A DNA stretch of 64,000 nucleotides from Oscarella lobularis (lineage: Eukaryota; Porifera; Homoscleromorpha; Homosclerophorida; Oscarellidae). The position numbers were made by a program, and so were the translations under genes. The notes below the pieces were generated by a model, which was not told the DNA's origin, did no database searches, and saw nothing but the letters and a program-made list of their open reading frames with translations. Location: positions 992,001 through 1,056,000 of the forward strand of contig NC_089185.1 in assembly GCF_947507565.1 (NCBI RefSeq). The letters are read 5' to 3'. Shown here piece by piece: positions 11,201-20,600 of the stretch (the first letter of the stretch is position 1; every line of letters starts with the position of its first letter).

Positions 11201-12284
11201 GCACGTCTCAAATCCTCTATTTCGCTCTCGAATTTAGCTTTGACTTCCACTTCTGCTGCTCGTCTTTCTTCTTCGCTCGACTGATACGCTTTAGATTGGT
11301 CTTTCAACTGATCAACCTCGGTCGAAAGACGGCTTATTTCTTCGTCGCACTGTTCCTCTCTTTTCCGACGTTGCTCCAGTTCGTCGACAGCAGCGGAATA
11401 TCGTTTCTCCGCATCTTCAATCAATACGGACTTCTCTCTGAGCGATTCCGCCGCTTCGACTTTAGCTTTATTCAATTCCTCCAACCGATCCCTCAGCTCG
11501 CGATTCACTTTCTCTACATTCAAATTTCCTTCCTCCGTCAAACGACGTCTCTCCTCGGCCGCCGTCTCCTCGAGCGAACGCACCTCGCCTTTCAAATTAT
11601 CCACGAGTTCGTTTAAACGTTCCTGCTCCGACATCATTCGTTCTAATTCGTTTTCCTTATCGACCATAGTCGCTCTCAGGGCATCGACATCCGGTTGAGA
11701 AATGTCCCCTTCGTTTTTCTTCGATCGCAGCTGTTCAATTTCGTCCTGTAGACGATTGACCAGTGCCGCCTGTTCTTGAGCCAATTCGAGTTCCGCTTTC
11801 ATCTCGTCGATCGTCTTGTCTCGCGTCGATAATTCGTCGCGAAATGATGCGACTTTTCTCGTGAATTGCTGCTTGAGATTTTTCACCTGTTGGTCCGATT
11901 TCGACTTCAAGTTCTCCATCTCCGTCTAAATTTCGACCCCTTTTGAATACGCGCGACCATGAATGATACTTCGTACCTCCTTTTCGCGAAGAATCTGCTG
12001 GAATTCTTGGTTTATTCGCCGATTTTGTTCGTCCGCGTCGTCGAGAGACTTCTTGAGTCGTTCCATCTCGTCCTCCTTGGACTAATTGTCAAGTACGATC
12101 GCGGTGAATGCTTCGCGTGTACCTGGTTCGGTTGCAGTGCTGACGCTTCACTGTCCATATTTGTGTCCGGCTCGTCGTCGCCATCTTGAGGGACCCCATC
12201 CTCCGATTTTGCTAACGTTTGATCGATTACCGCGTCCAGTTTGTCCTGGAAGCGTTGGAGGCCGTCGGAAAAGCGTCCCCACAT
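8232..12284 (-). CDS. Giant coiled-coil golgin-type protein with C-terminal membrane anchor
   Basis: The chosen start, ATG 12284, gives MWGRFSDGLQRFQDKLDAV, an N-terminal amphipathic stretch like those of several golgins; no in-frame ATG lies upstream in the same exon. A short exon (about 11988-12082) and one huge exon (about 8753-11926) encode roughly 1100 residues of almost uninterrupted heptads rich in Glu, Lys, Arg and Gln. Small exons follow at about 8591-8699, 8494-8542 and 8232-8332. The last, entered by the acceptor gtttttag, encodes a tail anchor (AAAIYAITIHVLLVYLVVFA, stop 8232), typical of transmembrane golgins such as giantin, golgin-84 and CASP. It is probably a Golgi tether. The exact orthologue is not assigned, since coiled-coil similarity is uninformative; the tail anchor and length favour a giantin-like role. 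Confidence 0.7.
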
Positions 12285-12592
12285 CGCGAAATGGTGATCT
12301 AGAGTGTCCGGGATAGTCACTTCGCGTAATCCGCTATTTCGAACTGCCGCGCAGCCGGGTCCATTGCGAAGAGGGAGAAATGCGCCGAAATCCTAATGGA
12401 AAGGGAAAAGACAAAACACGCGGTCGGCGAAATCGCTCGAGACCGCCATGTTTCTAGCGCCAAGTCGAAGGAATTAGCTGACGTAAAGAGCACGTGCAAC
12501 GTTGGCGCGAATTTCAGCAGCAAATCAGCCTATCGTTGCCCTGGTGAATTGATCCACAGTGACCTCACCAGCGGATATTGCACCCTGCTCGG

Positions 12593-12600
12593 TATATAAG
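12593..12600 (+). promoter_or_regulatory. TATA-like element of an unassigned transcript
   Basis: TATATAAG sits in otherwise GC-balanced sequence with no coding gene downstream on this strand. If functional it would drive a non-coding RNA or belong to a decayed element. Confidence 0.25.
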
Positions 12601-13610
12601 CGTCTGGGCCAACGCCCATCTTCAGTCTTGCTAAAGGGTGGGGGATGTCACCGGACTGAACCCTAGAGGTTTGATCGTGCGCTGGGGAAGCTGATGGTTG
12701 GTCTCAAGAAAGCGTGTCGTCATGCCGTTCCTCACTGAAACTGTAAGGCGCAGTGGAAGGGCGTCGCGCGAGTTCTTCTCGCGGCGCTAGTTCGGCACTG
12801 GGAGGTCATTGGGTCGTGGAAGGCTTCGGTTGCGAAGTCAGGCGTTCCGCGCTAAAGCCGAGCGGGCGTCTGACTAAGGTTTGCCACTTACTGCCAAAGA
12901 AACGTGTGGGGGCCCAGTGTCTCGTGGTATTTCCTCACTCGGATTAGTAACCTATACCCTGAAGATGGCCCGACCTCCCAGGACATCAAACACGCTGACC
13001 CTCCATCGGTGGACTTGGCAATCGTTCGAAAATCCTCTCCCATCACGGTAGCCTCGGTTCTTTGTGCAAAAATTCTATCTTTCCATCCCGAAAGGCTACG
13101 GCCTCTCTGAGGCCCCGGTACGACGCGGTCGGGGGGACGGTGGGGGAGAGCCGTTCTCGATCCAGGCCGTACCGGTCGTGTTTGGGCTGTTGAAGCAAGG
13201 TCTCGCTTCCAAACATTTTTGGGCCACTAACTGCGTTCGAACCTCCACGTGGTGTGGCCTGGGTAATGCCAATGCGAACGCATTGGAAAAAGGTACGTAC
13301 ATAGACACATTGAACAGATTTTATCTTTTCTTTTTTTAGGTGCTTTCTAGGAAAAAAGATCGACTCAAAACGCCGCTCAAGAGACAGAAGTTATTGCTAT
13401 ATGTAGTAATTAATTAATTAATTGTCTGTGTATGCACGCATGTGGACTAGCATTTCATGGGGATTTTTTGAACAATTGTGTCGAGTCGCGTCCGGTCTAC
13501 CTACAGTAAATGGAGCTGGTCCAATCATGCTGTAAGTGGACCATTTACAGCAGCAGTCGATGGAGCGGGTTATAAAATATTTTGTGAGACGGATTACTTG
13601 TTATAAAAAA

Positions 13611-13625
13611 AATAAAATTTTATTT
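13611..13625. promoter_or_regulatory. Palindromic poly(A) signal
   Basis: AATAAAATTTTATTT contains AATAAA on both strands. On the minus strand it lies about 130 nt past the stop codon of the MFSD6-like gene and is its best candidate polyadenylation signal. Confidence 0.5.
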
Positions 13626-13756
13626 ATCTATTGGGGCAGTATCGCGCGCTACGTGATTTTGTTCGCAACAAATTCACTTTTGAACCTTGTAGGGATTACA
13701 CACGTGGCCCAATGAAGACATTCTCGTATTAATTAAATATTAGTGAAACTGATCAA

Positions 13757-15403
13757 TCAAGAAGTCTCTCCATTGTCAACATGAACTATGTACTTATTTG
13801 ACTTCTTGCACAGAGAACGACAAGCAGAGAAGGAAATCAACCCTCGCTTCATTGCAGCTCTCAATTGACAAAACGCCCAATACAGAATGCACCCACTGAC
13901 AGCCATGACGGCAGCACCTCGAAAAGTCGTCCTTGCTCCATATCGCTCCCAAGCGATACCTCCTAGAATTCCTCCGCATCCACGTCCCAGACCCCAGTAC
14001 ACCGCGCTCACGATTGATAGAGAGCTAGCCTCCAGTCCGGGTGGAGCAATGTGCCGAGCGTACAACGTCGACACAGCCCACAGGAGAGCAAACGTAACAC
14101 CGTGAAGAAGTTCGATTGCAAGAACTATCCAGGGATTCGATAGAAACGAGTAAGAAATAAAACGAAGAGCGTAGGCAAGAAAGACGATGTAGACGACGCC
14201 GCTGTGTCCAATTCGAGCAATAACTCGTCCGGAGATAAAGAACACAGGCACTTCGCCCATGCAAGTGAATGCTAATGACAAGCCAAGAAGCGTTTGATTA
14301 GCACCCAGGTCTTGGAGAAACCAAAACAGAAAATTATCAATGAGAATCATGAACATGGCTAGAGTCCAGATGGCGATGAGAAAAGCAATGATATTGGGAT
14401 TGGAAAATATAGCTTTGAAGCGTTGTATGAAAGGCAGCAACTCCTTCTCGTTCTTTTCTTTGTCTTTGACAGGACTGCTAAGAGTCTTGCTTGGGCAAAC
14501 AAAAAACGCGGCTATGATTCCCAAAGATGATACTGATATGAAGATGATAAACAACATTGTGTACTTGACATCACAAGGTGTTTCACCGTCTGCGACATAG
14601 CCGCCACCCACGGCTCCCAGACCCCAACCAACTGCACCCCAAAGACGCTGCTTACCATAGTCTCCTTTTCGTTCATTTCCTAGAGCTTGCATAGCAAAAT
14701 GATCAGCCAGTGCTAGAGTAGGTGCAGCGAGAAATTCCCCTATTGCTACAATAATGGCAAGTTGCAGAAATTTGCTAACCTCTGCATCGATTCTGTTTTC
14801 CTCTACTTCCTCACATAAAGACGCTAATGTCAGATTGAAGGAGTCCAGCACTTCTGAAATCGAAAAATTCGCTTCCACCGATGTGCAATTGCAGCCTTGA
14901 TGAATTGCTTTTGTGACCGAGCTTGGCCCAATCAGTCCCAAGATGGCCGTAAATGCAATAAAATTAAACGTCGAAACGATCCATATTACCCTGACTTTTC
15001 CTAACTTGTCACCCACCATTCCCCAAAGAGGCGTTGCAACGCAATTTACGAACGGACGAATACCTTGAACAATACCGTTCTGGGATGCCGATAGGCCAAC
15101 AAACCGAAAGTAGACGGTCAAGAAGGGAAATATGCAGCCAGCTCCAAGCATGAAAATGAAATAATAGAGTTTGACAGGTAGGAGGTGAAGATCGAGGAAA
15201 CATCGCCTCCGGTCTTGTTCTTTTGGAGCATTGTCGCTTGATTCTGAGCTCAAAACGCTTGAAGACTCGTTCTCCTGAGGTTGCAGGCATTCTTCATGGC
15301 TTCCTTGCTCCTCCGAGAGGGGTCCCTCAGTCTGAGCGTCGCCTTCTTTGTCTTCGGAACGCAGAAGTGTTGCAAGTTCTATGTCACCCGAGCTAGTAGA
15401 CAT
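13757..15403 (-). CDS. MFSD6-like major facilitator transporter
   Basis: A single-exon ORF of 548 residues. The first ATG in the open frame is at 15403 (MSTSSGDIELATLL); the frame extends further 5' only from a GTG. An acidic Ser/Glu-rich cytosolic N-terminus of about 80 residues precedes 12 predicted membrane helices. The first helix starts KLYYFIFMLGAGCIFPFLTV, followed by LSASQNGIVQGIRPF and a GDKLGK loop typical of the MFS_1-like/MFSD6 family. A large loop with N-glycosylation sites (NCTS, NFS, NLT) lies before helix 6, and WGAVGWGLGAVGGG is conserved in the second half. The substrate is unknown in the family. The absence of introns is unusual here and suggests an old retrocopy. It is head to head with the secreted orphan gene at 15443. 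Confidence 0.85.
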   Translation of the reverse strand: MSTSSGDIELATLLRSEDKEGDAQTEGPLSEEQGSHEECLQPQENESSSVLSSESSDNAPKEQDRRRCFLDLHLLPVKLYYFIFMLGAGCIFPFLTVYFRFVGLSASQNGIVQGIRPFVNCVATPLWGMVGDKLGKVRVIWIVSTFNFIAFTAILGLIGPSSVTKAIHQGCNCTSVEANFSISEVLDSFNLTLASLCEEVEENRIDAEVSKFLQLAIIVAIGEFLAAPTLALADHFAMQALGNERKGDYGKQRLWGAVGWGLGAVGGGYVADGETPCDVKYTMLFIIFISVSSLGIIAAFFVCPSKTLSSPVKDKEKNEKELLPFIQRFKAIFSNPNIIAFLIAIWTLAMFMILIDNFLFWFLQDLGANQTLLGLSLAFTCMGEVPVFFISGRVIARIGHSGVVYIVFLAYALRFISYSFLSNPWIVLAIELLHGVTFALLWAVSTLYARHIAPPGLEASSLSIVSAVYWGLGRGCGGILGGIAWERYGARTTFRGAAVMAVSGCILYWAFCQLRAAMKRGLISFSACRSLCKKSNKYIVHVDNGETS

Positions 15404-15442
15404 GCAGCTAGCAATCCATTCCAGTGAAATGACGTCTTTCAC

Positions 15443-17507
15443 ATGCGGGAACTGCTACCCTTATCTATGCCTGGAATCTTTGCTGCAGCGTTCTCTCTGA
15501 TCTCCTGTTGCCTGCTATCATCAGCTGAAAATGACATTGGGTTGGCACTGAAGGAACACCTGCAGGGATACTACTCTATCGGTAAATTGATAGCCTCGAT
15601 TCGAGTGTCTCCTGACTCTTAGAGCAGGGGAAATGAGCTTCGAAGCGGCATACGACGAAGGCAAGAAAGCAGACCGCTCATTCTCATTCTCCTGCAGTCT
15701 TATAATTCCCCACATGAGAGCTTTCGTCAATGATTCACAGCACGGTACATTTTGACGCGCTTGAGGGCAAATGTGGGGATTATTGGATACTGGTCGTAGT
15801 TGCTGAATGTGTTGGCAATGTCGTCGTCCTTGGGTTGACTCCGAAGGAGGGATCCCAAGTGCCCAACTTAGTAATTTTGCTTGACACAAACGAAGAATCC
15901 GATTCTCTGTAGATTATCAACGGATCCGTCGAAATATTTGACGGCGGCGTTGAAAATCACCAGCTCGAAATGCACTATTTTCTACCTTTTGTCGGCAGTG
16001 ACTCTCAGAACTACACTCTGCAAGGCGTAAAGCACATCAATGGCTCGGACTGCCTAAATCTGCTAAAGGTACTTGTGGTCTATGGATACACGTACCTGAA
16101 TTGACCAGCTTCCATTTCAGATGAGCACAACCTTGTACACCTACGTACGACAAAAAAATACAACAGACAAAATTCTTATGACGGGAATTGTGAAGATTGA
16201 TGCGCTAGGCATCCTAGCTCTCCTTGAGTCCATTAGAATTGCTGGAAACGTATGCCTTTACTTCTGGTTTGATTCCACTTCTGTGATGCCGTGCAGGGAA
16301 CCGATGCTGACAAATTAGATGTGCTATTCGAATTTTCAAAATTTTTGCTCACGTCGGTTGAAAGCGATTGCCTAAATATGACAAACTGGGAAACCAGATT
16401 TTGGTACACGTGGGCTTCGGACGGAAAACAAGTATATAAGATAGATAGTAGTATTGATTTGATGAAGTTATTTGTTATATTAGGGGTTTTTACTTGACCT
16501 CATTCAACGACCTGACAGGTACAAATCAAACGACAGAACAGGAGCATTTGGTTAAAATTTGCCTTTCCAGACTTGAACTTCGTTTAGAACTTTACAGCGT
16601 GAATAAAACGCCAGAGGTACGCCGTCTTGGCAAATCAACCTATGTCTATCATCTCTGTCGATTTGCCTGCCTCAATTAAGGTCCACAAGCAATATCTTGA
16701 TCTGAGCCAACTGCACGTTGACAAAGATCAAGTTAAAATGGGACCACTGGCACTGTCTAACAACTTTCTATCGGGTAAAGTCAACTCGGTCAACGTTGAC
16801 CTTTCATTCAGGCTCAGCAATGGTAGCAATCACTTTCTTCCGGTAAAAAATCGCCTTTTTGTCCTATCTTCTACCTGCCTTTCTATAGACGCTTTTAGCA
16901 AACGCTTCAAAGGGAATTATCCCTGACATTTTCTCGCGCTACGGGGACATTTCTGCAGGAGCAGTTGGATACAAATTTGAAACTCGAACACCGATCGTGT
17001 ACACGACTTACGCGTTTAAGGCAAGCTACGCTATCCTAAGCATTCATACGCAATCACATCTTTTTCTAGGTCGGTCTAAGTGAATATCGTTGGGCTATGA
17101 TATCAGCTATGCGCTTTGTTGACAATGGCACTGGAGTAGCAACAAATCTCAAAATCGAAATTGTTGCCCTGCTTTATGGCAGCACCGACTCGCTAGCCTT
17201 TTCTTACGTGCAGTACCATGGCACCGAGCACCACCTGGATCCGCTCACGTCTGACTCAAAGACGAAAATGACACACGTGGGAAGTATTCACGGAAATCAG
17301 CGCTTGTTTGGAGCCGAGATTAGCTCTCTCACTCTAAACATGACTATAGAGTGTCAGGCGCCAACCGACCAATTTGCCTTGCTTGATCAAGAGGGAAAAA
17401 CGGTCATTCACACTACAGTTCTGGGAGAGTGCTACTCTTATGATCGCGATACGGGCGCAACGTTTGTGTGCTCTAACTGCGCCCTTCTCGAAGTAAAGAC
17501 CCTGTAA
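15443..17507 (+). CDS. Secreted multi-exon protein, family not recognised
   Basis: The start ATG 15443 (or the in-frame ATG 15467) gives a signal peptide (MPGIFAAAFSLISCCLLSSA). Exon 1 ends at about 15579. Further exons with short introns are supported by continuous reading and splice sites at about 15634-15740, 15760-15870, 15915-16069, 16121-16249, 16298-16430, 16510-16615, 16627-16842, 16891-17022 and 17071-17507. They encode a mostly hydrophilic, beta-rich looking ectodomain with many N-glycosylation sequons (NGS, NYT, NGSD, NTT, NMT, NQT), ending in a CxxC (CSNC) near the stop. No membrane helix follows the signal peptide, so it is probably secreted. AATAAA lies 24 bases after the stop. 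Some internal exon edges, notably 15740-15915, are uncertain. No known domain is recognised. Confidence 0.55.
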
Positions 17508-17530
17508 ACAAGCTGTGGCACAGGAAGCAA

Positions 17531-17536
17531 AATAAA
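17531..17536 (+). promoter_or_regulatory. Poly(A) signal of the secreted orphan gene
   Basis: AATAAA begins 24 bases after the stop codon at 17507, in the convergent 106-bp gap before MMS22L ends. Confidence 0.6.
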
Positions 17537-17613
17537 AACGAACTGTGTGGGAAAATTTGTTGGGGGGACCTCATAATGGTTAATCGGTGTCAGGTGCACT
17601 TTAGTTTGTTCAA

Positions 17614-20600
17614 TTAATAATTTTCGCTGCGAAGTCTTACCATTCGGCGAAAATCTTCCAACGCCGCTCTGTGAGCACTCCACATGCATAAACCCTGGCC
17701 AACTCTTCGCCGATTCTTACCTCAAGCCTCTGTCACTTCCTGTTCCTCGACGGTGCTCTATCTCACTGATGCCTCGCTCAATATCTGGAAGTAGAAGAGA
17801 GCACAGCTCCTTGTCCACGTTGGCAACCGCATAGAGCGGTTTGAAAGCCAGTGCCTAAAACAGGAATGCGCCTATTTTCCGCATCCATCGCTGAACTGCA
17901 TTATACTTGTGACGTCTCCAAGTTTGATGTGAGGTACGTTCGAAAAAGTGTAAGCAGTTGCGATCTGTCGTCAAAACGATGAGCATCTCATCGTAGCGAA
18001 TTTTCGAGTGCAAATCATACGTTGAAAGTATGGCTGTATTCTGTCGACACGCTTTCAACATTACCGTCAGCACGTCAATAACTGTGTTAGAGAGAGAGGG
18101 TCAATGAACGGACAGTCTTTGTGTGCAAACCTCTGTACCGAGTTGTTGCATCCGCTGCGGCAGACTGCTGGAAGACCACCTTTCACATGCTAAGAGGCAG
18201 GCTAATGTGACGGGTAGCAAGAGCGATGCATCGCTGCAAGCCAAAATGAGCGAGAAAACTCCACAAATACAAAAAAAAAGACAAACCTGGCTATTTGCCC
18301 ACCCGAACTAGTGGCAGCAAAGGTACTCTTTAAGAAATTTAGAATCTTGCAAGATACAGACACATCACACTGTGATTATTCTGCAGAGAAGAGGACTTAC
18401 GAGGACAAGTTCATTGGGATGTTTCGGGAGAACGAGAAAACGATCCGTGATTATTTCCATGGACAACCGTCGGGAATCTCTAATACACGTACTTGAAGTG
18501 AGATAAATACAACGCAGAATCGGCCTGACCTCAACTGCTGGCTTGACCCCACAGGGCATTTGACGGTCAGCAACTCCTAGGAACGATTTTATGAATGCGT
18601 GATGTATCAGTAGCTATAATACCTCAAATCCGCTAGTTAAGTCAGATGCTGTGCGATCCTTTTAGGAAATTTCCACGTAAATAGAAAAACGTCTTGCCTA
18701 TTGTTTTCCTTACCTGAAGGTGCGCGAGCAAAAATTGTTGAAACAATTCTTTGTACTTTCTCTTCACAAAGCCGGTATGATCCGGTGGAAGACAGCTCAG
18801 TCCTTGCAAAAACTACACAGACACGTCTTCATCGTTCCTTCTAAACGCCGTGATTTATCTAAGTACCAAGCACACAGTACGTCGTTGCCAAGTTGACAAT
18901 GCAGGCGAAATCACTTTCTTTCGTTGGGGGAAAACTCTGTCGAGCAATCGAGGTAGCAAGCACCGGTGGTCATGCTGAAATCCCAGATAGAGACGCAGAT
19001 CAATACTACTAAACATTGGCTCACCGAAGAATACAGCATTCTACTGCAGTATTTGACCAGGATGCCACAAAATACGCACACCATTCGAATTGCCTCTGGT
19101 AACGGAGCGCTGCTCAACAGAACGGCGTCCAAGTGCTTTGTTATGTCTCCAAGATAAGACAATAATCTCTCTTTTATATTATCCGCGTTAGTAGCCGATG
19201 CTTCCATCTATGACCGGAGTAAAATCGAAAGATTAAATACGACAGTGGATACCTCCGTGAAATGAAGATCGCCCAGGGTCATTATAAAACTGTGCAAACA
19301 CCGCTCGGCAGGAAACGACGCGTAGATGTCATCTGCTCTTTCCCGAAACTAAAGAGAGCCTCATTCTTTTCCCAATGTTATGTACCAATTAACTTTACCT
19401 GTTTTTCGGCAACATCTCTAACTTGTTCTATTTTCAGTATCTGATCTGAGATGTCTTCTAGGGAGTTTTGAAGCATCGTCTTAGTGGCCACATTTTTCGA
19501 AGATCCATCAAGGACAAAAGTGAGAAAACATCGAATCCAAATAGATATGAGCTGAGTCTGGAAATTGTGAAGTTCACAGAGCTTCTTCGTAGCAACGCGG
19601 TCGGACAGCAATCGTTCAAGAAGAGGAATTAAAAAGCTGAATAAAAAATAGTTAAACGAGGTAAACAGTATCAAACTGCAGTACCTGTAAGATAAATCGG
19701 CCGCCAGAATGAAATCATCTGCTAGTCTCCTCAAACCTTGATCCAAGGAGAAATTTCTAGAAGAATTGTGACGTGTCCTTGTTATTAATTGACGCCTCTT
19801 TTTGAATAACAAAACGATTACATAGAATTTGATAGAAAGAACATCTCGGCGCAAAGAGAAGCCAAGGCTACTTTGACTGTAGAAGAAAGGTGCTGATGCC
19901 TTGCCTTGGTTTTGAGACAAGGCAACACGTGATTCCACAAAGAACCTGCAAATTCTGCACAGACTGTGCACTAACAATAACGCTGAACTAACAGAATCGC
20001 ACCTTTCGACGTCTTCTCAGTAGCCGAGTACCTGTCAAACAAAAACTAATCAACAGTCACGTCTTGTCCTTCGTCGCACTTGTTCTTTCTCTTTCGAAAG
20101 CAGCTCGTTACAGCATTCAAGCAACTCAAGGTCACAAGAAGTTCGTTCTCTTTGCTGCTTGATAACAGAACCGACAATCCTGACCCTGTATAAAAATAAA
20201 TGTTTGTATTCGCTTCATTCCGAGGGAATTTGGACTGGTCGACAAACCGAGTAAAAGATGCTCGCAGCCTCGTAGAGGCGTTTCGCTTTTGCTTACGAGA
20301 CATTTCACTTGCTCGAGATACTCGGCGATAAGAAACCAAATTTCCTTTGCTTCTTTAGCTTTGCCATTATACGATCTGTACATACGACTCATGAATAGGA
20401 GAGAAAACATGAGGAGAGGGGTAGAGAGACACCTATGACAAATAGGATAAAAAACACGAGGAGAGGGATACAGAGAAGCATACAACATGAGGAGAGGGGT
20501 AGAGAGAAGCCCATGACTCATAAACAGGCTAGAAAACAAGGGGAGAAAGGTAGAGAGAAGCCTATGACTCGTAAATAGGATAGAAAACATGAGGAGAGGT

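Larger units (their letters stand above)
12285..13756. other. 1.5-kb region without a recognised gene
   Basis: The first ~110 bases are the 5' UTR side of the golgin gene, including a good acceptor (tttccattag before 12394) that hints at an upstream untranslated exon. The rest has only short ORFs with no recognisable domain. A TATA-like TATATAAG at 12593 is followed by GC-rich unique sequence to about 13340, then AT-rich sequence. An imperfect hairpin (cagtaaatgg... with ...ccatttacag) lies around 13505-13555. It could be a non-coding transcript or a decayed mobile element; no hallmark decides. Confidence 0.5.

Noticed and set aside
8767-11616. Several long plus-strand ORFs opposite the golgin gene
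   Set aside because: Antisense shadows of Glu/Leu/Arg-rich coiled-coil codons; no domains.
12317-12364. ATG at 12364 (MDPAARQFEIADYAK) as golgin start
   Set aside because: This frame stops after 15 codons at TGA; the golgin frame continues from the ATG at 12284.
15404-15442. N-terminal extension MKDVISLEWIASC of the MFSD6-like protein
   Set aside because: The apparent start at 15442 is GTG; the first ATG in frame is 15403.
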